This document shows positions 8,884 through 17,108 of a stretch of DNA of 64,000 nt, piece after piece. Within the stretch, counting starts at the first letter, position 1. Each line of letters begins with the position of its first letter. The DNA is from Paeniglutamicibacter cryotolerans (GTDB taxonomy: Bacteria; Actinomycetota; Actinomycetes; Actinomycetales; Micrococcaceae), in the NCBI RefSeq assembly GCF_014190875.1, contig NZ_JACHVS010000001.1, positions 1,860,001 to 1,924,000 of the forward strand. Reading direction: 5' to 3'. The position numbers were made by a program, and so were the translations under genes. The notes under the pieces were generated by a model that was not told the origin of the DNA, ran no database searches, and worked only from the letters and a program-made list of their open reading frames with translations.

Positions 8884-9828
8884 ATGAACATGACAACAGC
8901 AAAGCAAGATCCGGAGTCGGCAACGCTGCCGGCTGATGCCTTTACGATCGTCAAGGCCCGGCATCCGGGGCGGTGGGCTTCGGCCATCGTGATCCTGATC
9001 CTGGCCGGGATGCTGGCCCGTTCGGTGATGGTGAACCCGAACTTCGGGTGGGCCACCGTCGGGGCGTATATCCGCGACGTGTCGATCGTGCGCGGCATCA
9101 TGGTGACGCTGGAACTGACCGCGATCTGCATGGTCATCGGCATCGTGCTCGGTGTCATCGTGGCGGTCATGCGCCTCTCGGCGAACCCGGTGATCCGTAC
9201 CGCGGCGTTCGCGTACGTGAACTTCTTCCGCGGCACCCCGGTGCTGGTGCAGCTGCTGTTCTGGTACAACTTGGCGGCACTGTATCCGCTGATCAGTTTC
9301 GGGATCCCCGGGGTGGCGTTGGATGCCAATGCGATCATCACCCCGATGACCGCGGCGATCCTGGGCCTGGGGCTGAACCAGGGTGCCTACATGTCCGAGA
9401 TCGTGCGTGCCGGGATCCTCTCGGTGGACCACGGCCAGTCCGAGGCGGCCGGGGCGCTGGGCATCAACCGGTTGCAGACGATGCGCCGGATCATCCTGCC
9501 CCAGGCGATGCGGGTGATCATCCCGCCGACCGGCAACGAGACGATCGGGATGCTCAAGACCACCTCGCTGGTCTCGGTGATCTCGGTGCCCGAGCTGTTG
9601 TATTCGGCGCAGATCATTTACGCGCGGACCTTCGAGACGATTCCGTTGTTGCTGGTGGCCAGCATCTGGTACATCGTGGTGACCTCGGTGTTGAGCATCG
9701 GGCAGTACTACCTGGAGCGGCACTATGCCCGGGGCGGGCAGCGTTCGCTGCCGCTGACCCCGTTCCAGACGCTCAAGCGCTTCGTGCGGGTCCATGACCC
9801 GCTGACCCGGAAGGGAGCAGTCAAATGA
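8884..9828 (+). CDS. Polar amino-acid ABC transporter permease
   Basis: This 314-residue HisM/GlnP-type inner-membrane permease has several hydrophobic helices from about residue 30. It has the ABC coupling (EAA) loop [21 protein letters not shown], which docks onto the ATPase. The motif [15 protein letters not shown] is typical of amino-acid permeases. Only one permease gene is present, so it probably forms a homodimer. The ATPase gene starts within its last codons (4-nt overlap). Third positions here are more often G (CTG, GTG, TTG) than in the upstream binding-protein gene. Confidence 0.93.
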   Translation: MNMTTAKQDPESATLPADAFTIVKARHPGRWASAIVILILAGMLARSVMVNPNFGWATVGAYIRDVSIVRGIMVTLELTAICMVIGIVLGVIVAVMRLSANPVIRTAAFAYVNFFRGTPVLVQLLFWYNLAALYPLISFGIPGVALDANAIITPMTAAILGLGLNQGAYMSEIVRAGILSVDHGQSEAAGALGINRLQTMRRIILPQAMRVIIPPTGNETIGMLKTTSLVSVISVPELLYSAQIIYARTFETIPLLLVASIWYIVVTSVLSIGQYYLERHYARGGQRSLPLTPFQTLKRFVRVHDPLTRKGAVK

Positions 9829-10607
9829 CCGCCGCCACCGCTGTACCGGCCCCGATGATCAAGGCCGATTTGATCCATAAGTATTACGACCGGTTGCATG
9901 TGCTCAAGGGCATTGACCTGCAGGTCGCCCAGGGGGAGGTGGTGTGCCTGATCGGGCCCTCGGGTTCGGGCAAGTCGACGCTGCTGCGGTGCATCAACCA
10001 CCTGGAAACGATCGATGGGGGTCGGATGTGGGTCGATGGGTCGGTGATGGGTTTTGACATCAAGGGCACCAAGCTCCATGAGCAGTCCCATGCGCGGATC
10101 TGCCGTTCGCGCACGGAGATCGGGATGGTGTTCCAGCATTTCAACCTGTTCCCGCACATGACGGTGTTGGAGAACCTGATCGAGGCCCCGCGGCTGGTGT
10201 TGGGGGAGAAGCGTTCCACGGCGACGGCCCGGGCGTTGGCGTTGTTGGAGTCGGTGGGGTTGGCCGATAAGGCCAAGTCCTATCCGCGTCAGCTCTCCGG
10301 TGGGCAGCAGCAGCGGGTGGCGATTGCGCGGGCGTTGTGCATGAAGCCCAAGGTGATGCTCTTTGACGAGCCGACCAGTGCGTTGGATCCGGAGTTGGTC
10401 GGTGAGGTGCTGAAGGTGATGAAGGATCTGGCCGCGACGGGGATGACGATGGTGGTGGTGACCCATGAGATGCATTTTGCCCGGGATGTTGCTGATCGGG
10501 TGGTGTTCATGGCTGATGGGCATGTGGTGGAGTCCGGTCCTGCTGCGCAGGTGATCGGGGATCCGCAGCATGAGCGGACCCGCGCTTTCCTCTCCTCCGT
10601 CCTCTAA
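9825..10607 (+). CDS. Polar amino-acid ABC transporter ATPase
   Basis: This 260-residue GlnQ/HisP-type nucleotide-binding subunit powers the importer above. Walker A is GPSGSGKST, the signature is [15 protein letters not shown], Walker B is [14 protein letters not shown] and the switch histidine is in VVVTHEM. The ATG at 9825 overlaps the permease stop. It is the last gene of the M20-SBP-permease-ATPase unit, and a nested hairpin follows at 10617-10660. Confidence 0.95.
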   Translation: MTAATAVPAPMIKADLIHKYYDRLHVLKGIDLQVAQGEVVCLIGPSGSGKSTLLRCINHLETIDGGRMWVDGSVMGFDIKGTKLHEQSHARICRSRTEIGMVFQHFNLFPHMTVLENLIEAPRLVLGEKRSTATARALALLESVGLADKAKSYPRQLSGGQQQRVAIARALCMKPKVMLFDEPTSALDPELVGEVLKVMKDLAATGMTMVVVTHEMHFARDVADRVVFMADGHVVESGPAAQVIGDPQHERTRAFLSSVL

Positions 10608-10616
10608 GATGCAACC

Positions 10617-10660
10617 CTTGGATCCCTGTATTCCCCCGTCGCGGGGATCCGGGGTCCAAG
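10617..10660. terminator. Nested hairpin after the amino-acid ABC operon
   Basis: The inner stem is CCCCG-TCG-CGGGG (10634-10646). The outer arms are CTTGGATCCC (10617-10626) and GGGGTCCAAG (10651-10660), which pair with one mismatch. No long T-tract follows. The site lies 10 nt after the ATPase stop and between convergent genes. Confidence 0.5.
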
Positions 10661-10764
10661 CGCTTTGACGGCTCCGTGCATTTTCGGCCCTCGTCTTGCA
10701 GCGGGATCCCTAGGCCGTAGGACCGCATCGGGGTGCTGGGCGCAAACGTGTCAAGACCGTCTGC

Positions 10765-11244
10765 TCACCCTCGGTGGGGACCTAGAAACTCCTCCAGCCG
10801 CAGTGCCACCGCCTTGGGATCGTGCAGCTCGCACTCCCACAGCACCAGGGTGTCCCACCCGAGCTCGCCCAGCGCCGCGAGCTGGTGGGCGTCGCGTGCC
10901 TGGTTTCTGCTCCGCTTGGCTACCCAAAAGTCGTGGTTGGTGCCCGGCTCACGCAGCCCGGCCGGGCAATGGTGCCGGTGCCAGAAGCAGCCGTTGACGA
11001 AGACGGCTTTGTGGCGGGAGGCGAAGACCAGATCGGGTTTGCCCGGCAGCCTGGAACCCGGCAGTGCGATATCCGGGTGGGCACGCCGTGCACTGGCCGC
11101 TTCGGCCACCGACATGCTGCCCTGTAATCGGTATCGATAGCCGGCGGCGTGGGCCAGCTTCCGGACCAGGAGTTCGGGCCTGGTGTCCTTGCTCCTGATC
11201 CGGCGCATCATGGCCGAACGTTCGGCCGGGGAAAGCCGGTCCAT
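10765..11244 (-). CDS. vsr: Very short patch repair (Vsr) endonuclease
   Basis: This 159-residue protein nicks DNA at T:G mismatches, normally those made by deamination of 5-methylcytosine. Family landmarks are RRIRSKDTRPELLVRKL near the N-terminus, then PDLVFASRHKAVFVNGCFWH with the catalytic and zinc-binding residues, NHDFWVAKRSRNQARD, and the terminal GWDTLVLWECEL. No cytosine methyltransferase gene is adjacent. The ATG at 11244 has no Shine-Dalgarno sequence, but a CATACT box lies exactly 6 nt upstream, so the transcript may be leaderless. Confidence 0.93.
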   Translation of the reverse strand: MDRLSPAERSAMMRRIRSKDTRPELLVRKLAHAAGYRYRLQGSMSVAEAASARRAHPDIALPGSRLPGKPDLVFASRHKAVFVNGCFWHRHHCPAGLREPGTNHDFWVAKRSRNQARDAHQLAALGELGWDTLVLWECELHDPKAVALRLEEFLGPHRG

Positions 11245-11893
11245 GCAACCAGTATGTGGGCAGCGGGAGGGTCCCGGACCGCAGGGCCGGCAACGGTTCC
11301 CTAACCAGAGGCGGCCCGGCAGCTCGTCGACGGTCCATTCGGCCGTCGCTGTAACCGGAAAAACGCCGTCGGAGGCTGAATGGACGCGCCCGACCCGACC
11401 AGTGTGCCGATCATCACTCGGACATTGAAGGGCCTCCACATGACCTTCCGCATTTAGAAGCCTGTGGCAATCCGGTTCCGGGGGGCTTGAGGCGTTGTCC
11501 CACGAGCCGTCTGCAGGGACTGGCCCGGGCCGTGGCCCGATGCGCAGGCCGGTCCCTTATCGGCGAGGATCCACCGTCCGCAAACGGCCGTCCAGCGCCT
11601 ACGGCAAGGGCTCTCGGGGTGGATGCGCTGCACCGGTGGAACAGTTTCTGAACGATGGTCAAGTAACTGGTCCAACGGTTCGGGGTGAAGCTTTTCGGCG
11701 GGAAAACGCGTCTACCGCACCACGGTGCCTCGAAGGTCGACGGCCGGCCGCCTGGATGCCTGGGTGTAGCCAGCCAGCGTAGTCCGCACCGCGGTAAGTG
11801 GCGGCGGGCACCTGCAACAACCCCTTCAGAATGGGTAAAGTGGATGTCCGTTAAGTTCAAAGACCTCAATTTCCGTGGACGGGAACTCGCTCG
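11245..11893. other. Long intergenic stretch
   Basis: I find no convincing gene in these 649 bases. Open frames exist on both strands but lack ribosome sites and protein-like composition. The right end must hold the promoter of the BCCT gene; TAAGTT at 11852-11857 is a possible -10, without a clear -35. Confidence 0.5.
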
Positions 11894-13837
11894 ATGACAA
11901 AAAAACAGGATTCAGGAACCACTGAAAAGGACGCGACTACCCCGACTCTGGGTGAGGGTTCGCTCCTTCAGGTCCTTGAAGAAAACTATCCCCACGACAT
12001 CCATCCCGGGCTTGTACCGGGGATTTCGGTGGATGAACAGCGGATCAAGTACGGCACGGACCGGCTCGTGTTCAGCCTCGCCGCGATACTGATCCTGGGT
12101 TTCATTGCCTGGGGCATCATTTCAACCGAATCACTTAAAAGTGTTTCCGACGCGGCGCTCAGCTGGGTCGTCGCCAACATGGGTTGGCTCTTTACCTCGC
12201 TGGTATCGCTGGTGCTGCTATTCATGATTTATCTGGGGTTCAGCAAATATGGGCGCATCCCGTTGGGCGTCGATGGCGAGAAGCCGGAGTATTCCAAATT
12301 CTCTTGGATCGCCATGATGTTCTCTGCGGGCATGGGCATCGGGCTGTTCTTTTTTGGACCTTATGAGCCGTTGACGTACTTCATCTCGCCAGCGCCCGGA
12401 ACCGCAGATCCGGAAACCCGTGAAGCCTTGCACAAGGCCATGGCACAGACCATTTTCCATTGGGGTCTGCATGCCTGGGCGATCTACGCGTTGGTGGGTG
12501 CCGCCGTCGCCTATGGCGCCTATCGCCGCGGCCGGGTTCCGCTGATGAGCTCGATTTTCACTGTACTGCTGGGCAAGCGCCAAACCGAGGGCATCCCAGG
12601 TCGACTGATCGACATGTTTGCCATCGTTGCGACGCTTTTTGGTACTGCAGCATCGCTGGGTATCGGCGCCTTGCAGGTGGGAAGGGGAGTGGAGATCGTC
12701 GGGGGCATTGGAAAGCTTTCCAATGCGGGCCTGATCATCATCATTGCGATCCTCAGCGCCGCATTCGTCGCCTCGGCCGTATCCGGTATCGGGCGCGGGA
12801 TCCGCTGGCTTTCCAATATCAATATGACCCTGGCCATGCTGCTGGCGGCCTTTGTCTTCATTGCCGGACCGACGCTCTTCCTGCTGAACCTCATCCCGGC
12901 CTCGCTGGCCGAGTATCTCTCGGAACTGTTGCATATGATGAGCAAGGGACCCTCCTGGGGAGGCGAATCGGCAGATTTCTCGGCTTCATGGACGGTCTTC
13001 TACTGGGCTTGGTGGATCTCCTGGTCACCATTCGTCGGCATCTTCCTGGCCCGGATCTCACGTGGTAGAACGTTGCGCGAATATGTGCAGTATGTCCTGG
13101 TCGTGCCCACGGTGGTGTGTGCCTTGGCATTCGGCGTCTTCGGTGGAACTTCCATGTGGCTGCGGATGAACGGTGCGGGCATCGGAACCGATGAATCCCC
13201 GCAGGATCTATTCTTCAAGGTCCTTGAACAGCTGCCGTTGGCTCAGATCACCCCATTCGTGGCGATGGCATGCATTGCAATCTTCTTTATTACGTCTGCC
13301 GATTCGGCATCCGTGGTGATGGGCATCCTCTCCCAGCGCGGCAAGCCCGAACCCGACAAAAAGATCGTTGTCTTTTGGGGTATGGCCATGATGGGCATTG
13401 CCGTGGTCATGCTCTTGGTGGGCGGCAACACCGCTTTGGAAGGCCTGCAGAACCTCATCATCGTCTCCGCCTTGCCCTTCGCCATCATCTTGCTGCTCAT
13501 GATGGTGGCTTTCACCAAGGACCTACACACCGATCCCATGATGATTCGGCAGGAATTCGCTGTGCAGGCGATTGAGAATGCGGTCAAGGTCGGCATCGAT
13601 GAACACGGCGACGATTTTGCACTGACCGTCGAAAAAGCGAGTGACGGGCAGGGCGCCGGCGCTGAGTTTGATTCCCACGGAAGTGAAGTAACCGACTGGT
13701 ATCAGCGTCACGATGAGGAGGGAAATCCCATCGAATACGACTACAAGGCCGGCGAATATGCCGACGGTTGGATGCCCGAAAACGGCGTAGCCAGTGGTGC
13801 TCAGGAGCCCGAGCCGATGGAGTCGGCTAAACCCTGA
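11894..13837 (+). CDS. BCCT-family betaine/choline/carnitine transporter
   Basis: This 647-residue sodium- or proton-coupled transporter takes up quaternary ammonium compounds, mostly for osmotic protection. About twelve membrane helices run from residue 58 to about 550. Hallmarks are AGMGIGLFFFGPYEP and the substrate-site region FYWAWWISWSPFVGIFLARISRGRT. A cytoplasmic N-terminus of about 55 residues and an acidic C-terminal tail of about 90 residues (rich in D, E and G) resemble the osmosensory tails of BetP-type carriers. It stands alone. BetT (choline) and OpuD/BetP (betaine) functions cannot be told apart here. Confidence 0.94.
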   Translation: MTKKQDSGTTEKDATTPTLGEGSLLQVLEENYPHDIHPGLVPGISVDEQRIKYGTDRLVFSLAAILILGFIAWGIISTESLKSVSDAALSWVVANMGWLFTSLVSLVLLFMIYLGFSKYGRIPLGVDGEKPEYSKFSWIAMMFSAGMGIGLFFFGPYEPLTYFISPAPGTADPETREALHKAMAQTIFHWGLHAWAIYALVGAAVAYGAYRRGRVPLMSSIFTVLLGKRQTEGIPGRLIDMFAIVATLFGTAASLGIGALQVGRGVEIVGGIGKLSNAGLIIIIAILSAAFVASAVSGIGRGIRWLSNINMTLAMLLAAFVFIAGPTLFLLNLIPASLAEYLSELLHMMSKGPSWGGESADFSASWTVFYWAWWISWSPFVGIFLARISRGRTLREYVQYVLVVPTVVCALAFGVFGGTSMWLRMNGAGIGTDESPQDLFFKVLEQLPLAQITPFVAMACIAIFFITSADSASVVMGILSQRGKPEPDKKIVVFWGMAMMGIAVVMLLVGGNTALEGLQNLIIVSALPFAIILLLMMVAFTKDLHTDPMMIRQEFAVQAIENAVKVGIDEHGDDFALTVEKASDGQGAGAEFDSHGSEVTDWYQRHDEEGNPIEYDYKAGEYADGWMPENGVASGAQEPEPMESAKP

Positions 13838-13846
13838 TTCTGCTAT

Positions 13847-13885
13847 CTCCGAGGTCTGTGGTTTTCGCAACTCCCATCCTCGGAG
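13847..13885 (+). terminator. Weak stem-loop after the BCCT gene
   Basis: CTCCGAGG (13847-13854) and CCTCGGAG (13878-13885) pair perfectly with a 23-nt loop just after the stop. No T-run follows. Confidence 0.35.
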
Positions 13886-14074
13886 CCCGTGAGACGCGGT
13901 AGGACAGGCCACCGCCGGTCATCCGTGGGTACAGGGATTTTGCCGGGGCGTTGGCGATTCCCCGTTGGTGCCCTGTTTGACGTGCGGACGGGGCGGAGTG
14001 CTGACCGTCCCGCCGGGATGATCCGGCAATGCAATGCAACCACTATGGAGACCGTCAGGTGACTTCGCCATAAA

Positions 14075-14122
14075 AATGACAGGCAAAGCCAGTGCACATG
14101 TGCTCTGGCTTTGCCTGTCATT
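14075..14122 (-). terminator. 48-bp near-perfect palindrome, terminator of the deacetylase gene
   Basis: Eighteen-base arms (14075-14092 and 14105-14122) are perfectly complementary. The middle, GCACATGTGC, is itself palindromic, leaving only two unpaired T positions in 48 bases. Reading leftward, the stem is followed by TTTTTA, as in an intrinsic terminator for the deacetylase gene ending at 14220. Reading rightward there is no T-run. The rest of 13886-14219 holds nothing else I recognise. Confidence 0.8.
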
Positions 14123-14219
14123 AAGGAACGGCTGGCCGCTGCATTCCCGGGTTGCCGCGACCGGAAGGCCAGATTCCCAATAGATGCCGGGGCCGAGGAA
14201 CACCGGGGGCTGGGTGGGG

Positions 14220-15053
14220 CTACTTTGCGGGCGTGGGCGAGAGCCCGGTGCCGTAGCCGATCCCGGGCTTGGGTTTGCCGAGGATCTGGGTGACCGTGAC
14301 GAAGTGGAAGCCCCGGCCTTTGAGGTCCTTCAGGACGGCCGGCATCGCCTTGAGCGTTGACTCGTGGATGTCGTGCATCAACACGATGGAACCGGGCTTG
14401 GCGGCCTCCGCTGCCTTGATGGTCTTCTTCGTGTCGCGGGTCAGCCAATCCTGCGTGTCGATGCTCCACAGCGCGATGGGCGTGCTGAGGTCCTTCTTCA
14501 GAGCTGCGGGAAGGGCGCCGAACGGCGGACGGATCAGCGTGGGGTTGGAGCCGGTGACCTGCTTGACGGCGGCGGCCGTCTTGTCCAGGTCGCGCTCGGC
14601 GGCGGATACCGACATCTTGCTCAGGTCCTGATGCGCCCAGCTGTGGTTGCCGATCTCATGGCCGCGGCTGGCTGTGTCCTTGAGGACCTGCGGGTGCTTC
14701 TGCACGTCTTTTCCGATCACGAAGAACGTGGCCTTGGCCTGATACGTATCGAGCAGGTTAAGCAGGTCCTCGGTGTAGGCACCCGGTCCGTCGTCAAAGG
14801 TCAGCGCGACGCACTTGACCTTTGCGCAGTTCGGACTCTTGGTCGTCTCGGCGGGTTCCTTGCGTTTACCGGAAGTTTCCGCAGGTGGCGAGGTAACCGC
14901 TGGGCTGGAACCGGGGCCGGCAATGAACTGCTGCCCGGATTGGGCAGGGTGGGTCGGCGCGGGTAGTGCTGCTGAGCATCCGGCCAATGCCAGGATCGCA
15001 GTGGCGGCTAGGGATGTGCGTAGTGCTTTGGAGCGGAACCTCATGCTTTCCAT
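14220..15053 (-). CDS. Polysaccharide deacetylase (NodB domain) lipoprotein
   Basis: This 277-residue secreted carbohydrate esterase family 4 enzyme probably removes acetyl groups from peptidoglycan or another N-acetylated glycan. The N-terminus has a lipobox LALAGC, followed by a Pro/Ser/Thr-rich linker to about residue 75. The NodB motifs are TFDDGPG with the catalytic and metal Asp residues, HEIGNHSWAH with two metal His, RPPFG, and late VLMHDIH. The start at 15053 is chosen for the signal peptide; the next ATG three codons later is equally possible. It is followed by a strong terminator. Confidence 0.92.
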   Translation of the reverse strand: MESMRFRSKALRTSLAATAILALAGCSAALPAPTHPAQSGQQFIAGPGSSPAVTSPPAETSGKRKEPAETTKSPNCAKVKCVALTFDDGPGAYTEDLLNLLDTYQAKATFFVIGKDVQKHPQVLKDTASRGHEIGNHSWAHQDLSKMSVSAAERDLDKTAAAVKQVTGSNPTLIRPPFGALPAALKKDLSTPIALWSIDTQDWLTRDTKKTIKAAEAAKPGSIVLMHDIHESTLKAMPAVLKDLKGRGFHFVTVTQILGKPKPGIGYGTGLSPTPAK

Positions 15054-15154
15054 GGTGTCGTGGATTCGTCTGCGTTTGGGTAATTGACGCGCCTTGGAGG
15101 CCGATTGCCAGCCAATGCATAGGCAGTTGGCAGGAAACGAACCATCCAAACTAG

Positions 15155-16195
15155 TTACAGCCGGGTCACAACTTCGAAATCAAAACCATTCGCCAGCGCA
15201 AGGTAGAGCGGCTGACGCAGATGGTTACCGGAAAACGAGACATGCCCGCGGCCTGCGGTGAACTCCGCGCCGTCCACTGCGGCATCCAGATCGTTGATCC
15301 TCAAGGATGCCGCCCTCTCTGCGATGTGTTTAAACGCCTGGAGTGCCTCGTAGCAGGACTCGGCCGGGCTGTTCAGTGCCGGTGCGTGCCTTCCATGCAG
15401 CCGCTGGTAACGCCCAAGGAGATCGAGCGCATCGGTGGTGGCCAAGGAACGGAAATAGGCAGCCGTGGAGTAGAGGTCCTGGGTCGCATCTGCCCCGCTG
15501 GCCAGCAACGTGTTTTCCTCCATGAGCGGGCTGAGCCTGATCATGGCATCCTGCAGGCCGCGATGGGCGAACCCGCGGTTGAAGAGGGCGGCGTTCTGGC
15601 CCACCATCAGCACCAGCACCGCATCGGCCCCGCTGCGGGCCACGTCATCCAGTACGGCTCCCATCCGCTGCGGCGCACTGTTGAAGGCGGTGCCCACGAT
15701 GTCCAGATCCAAGGCGTGCATCTGGGCCCGCACCCCGGAAAAAGTCTTCTTCGGCCAGCTGTAGTCATCCCCGACAACAAACCAGCGCTTGGCCTTGCGA
15801 TGCAGCTTGAGCCAGTCGAGTGCAGGATTCAGTTGGACGGTCGGGATCTCACCGGTGCAGTAGATGCCGGAGCGGTTCTCCCCGCCCTCATACAGCGCCG
15901 AATACAGGTAGGGGACCCGTCCGGATAGTACCGGTGCCAAGGCATCGCGGATCGGTGAAATATGCCAGCCGCTGACCGCCTGCACTGCGCCGGATCCCAC
16001 CAGGGCAGCCACCTCGGTTCGAATCGATAGGATCGGGGCTCCTCCGTCAACGAGCAGGGTGCTCAGCTCCTGTCCGCGGATCCCTCCACCGGCGTTGATT
16101 TCGGCCACGGCAAGCTCGGTGACGGCCTCGGCGGAGGGTGCATAAATACCGCCGGGACCCTGCAGTGGAAGGACCATGGCAACCGTTAATCCCAT
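15155..16195 (-). CDS. AmiC-like type-1 binding protein without signal peptide
   Basis: This 346-residue protein has the fold of periplasmic binding proteins for amides, urea and branched amino acids. It starts directly with the first strand, MGLTVAMVLPLQGPGGIYAP, and continues with VAEINAGGGIRGQELSTLLVDGG and GWHISPIRDA. No signal peptide or lipobox precedes it, so it should be cytoplasmic, as AmiC of Pseudomonas (the amide sensor of the amidase operon) is. No permease or ATPase genes are nearby. It is divergent from a MarR-type gene and lies 0.9 kb from an amidase, which supports a sensor role. An ancestral transporter component that lost its signal is the alternative. Confidence 0.75.
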   Translation of the reverse strand: MGLTVAMVLPLQGPGGIYAPSAEAVTELAVAEINAGGGIRGQELSTLLVDGGAPILSIRTEVAALVGSGAVQAVSGWHISPIRDALAPVLSGRVPYLYSALYEGGENRSGIYCTGEIPTVQLNPALDWLKLHRKAKRWFVVGDDYSWPKKTFSGVRAQMHALDLDIVGTAFNSAPQRMGAVLDDVARSGADAVLVLMVGQNAALFNRGFAHRGLQDAMIRLSPLMEENTLLASGADATQDLYSTAAYFRSLATTDALDLLGRYQRLHGRHAPALNSPAESCYEALQAFKHIAERAASLRINDLDAAVDGAEFTAGRGHVSFSGNHLRQPLYLALANGFDFEVVTRL

Positions 16196-16236
16196 GCTCC
16201 CACCTGCCGAGATGTGCTGTTGACGGGCGGCATTAT

Positions 16237-16254
16237 GCCTACTTGGCGGTAGGC
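16237..16254. promoter_or_regulatory. Inverted repeat in the AmiC-like/MarR divergent promoter
   Basis: GCCTAC (16237-16242) and GTAGGC (16249-16254) form a perfect repeat with a 6-bp spacer. It overlaps TAGGCT (16250-16255), a plausible -10 for the MarR gene starting at 16265. This fits an autoregulatory operator. Confidence 0.5.
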
Positions 16255-16264
16255 TGGACGCCTC

Positions 16265-16660
16265 ATGGAGATTTCACGGGTCGCGCAGCAGGCGGATCCG
16301 GCAACCGGGGGAGTGGACGCGATGTCTGAACTACGCAATGCCGTTGTCGAATCCCGGCGCCTTGTCCAGCAGGTGCTGCCGGTCCTGAGGGCATCCGAGC
16401 TATCGCTCGAGGAATGGCTGATCCTCGATGTCTTGGCAGTGTCCGAGGGACTGTCCATGAATGAGATCGGGACGGCGACGAGAGCCTCGAATGCCACGTT
16501 GAGCCGGCACGTGGACGCGTTGGTGGGCCGGTCGCTGGCATACCGCGAGGTGGCCTTCGATGACCGGCGCAAGCTGGTGGTCTTCCTCTCGCCCCGAGGA
16601 CGCGCATTATTTGATTCGATTACGCATAACCTCCTGACGCTTGCCGATTCGACCGCATAG
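16265..16660 (+). CDS. MarR-family regulator
   Basis: This encodes a 131-residue winged-helix regulator. The recognition region reads LSMNEIGTATRASNATLSRHVDAL, followed by the wing DDRRKLVVFLSPRGRALF. MarR proteins usually repress nearby genes and release DNA on ligand binding. It is divergent from the AmiC-like gene and precedes the small gene/amidase unit, so it is the likely regulator of this amide-use cluster. The ATG at 16265 lies just after the inverted repeat. Confidence 0.88.
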   Translation: MEISRVAQQADPATGGVDAMSELRNAVVESRRLVQQVLPVLRASELSLEEWLILDVLAVSEGLSMNEIGTATRASNATLSRHVDALVGRSLAYREVAFDDRRKLVVFLSPRGRALFDSITHNLLTLADSTA

Positions 16661-16791
16661 ACGGTGGGGTATGGCGGCCTTCCGGGTTTTTCCTCGAAAA
16701 GCTACCAGGGATCCGGGTTGTTCCAAGTGGGGAACGAGTTGCGCCGTCGTGGTGGTATTTGTACCTCGGCCAGGTGCCGCTCGCTCCTGAT

Positions 16792-16839
16792 TGAATCTAA
16801 CATTCATTGCTTGACAGTGTGACGTGAGTTACCTAGTGT
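16792..16839 (+). promoter_or_regulatory. Sigma-70-like promoter of the amidase operon
   Basis: TTGACA (16811-16816) and TAGTGT (16834-16839) are separated by 17 bp. Directly upstream, TGAAT (16792-16796) and ATTCA (16802-16806) form an inverted repeat that may bind the MarR regulator. A leader of about 80 nt runs to the small gene at 16926. Confidence 0.65.
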
Positions 16840-16925
16840 CGGTCTTGAAATGCTTCCATTTGAAAATATTCCAACTGGACGTTTCTTGTGATTGATTTTC
16901 CAATACGACTGGAGAGTGGGATTCC

Positions 16926-17108
16926 GTGGCATTGAGCATTCATGACCAACTGGCAGACAAGGGTGTGCACCCAAGTGCCGAGCACCTGCGCAAGATCGAA
17001 TCGAAATGGGACGAGATCAGGTCGCTGAAGGGCGACTTCGACGGTCTGAACCTGGATGATGCTGACATTGCAGTGCGTAACACGGCTGGAGGGGATCACC
17101 TTGTCTAA
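16926..17108 (+). CDS. Small amidase-associated protein
   Basis: This 60-residue acidic protein starts with GTG after a strong purine-rich site (GGAGAGTGGGA). Its end, DADIAVRNTAGGDHLV, resembles short accessory subunits found before some amidase-signature genes, analogous to GatC or AtzG. The amidase start lies inside its last codons, so the two are translationally coupled and probably form a complex. I do not recognise a named family with certainty; the subunit role is inferred from coupling and size. Confidence 0.75.
   Translation: MALSIHDQLADKGVHPSAEHLRKIESKWDEIRSLKGDFDGLNLDDADIAVRNTAGGDHLV

Noticed and set aside
11414..11869. Open frame of about 151 codons on the minus strand in the 11.2-11.9 kb gap
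   Set aside because: No Shine-Dalgarno sequence, protein-unlike composition and overlapping open frames on both strands; left as intergenic.
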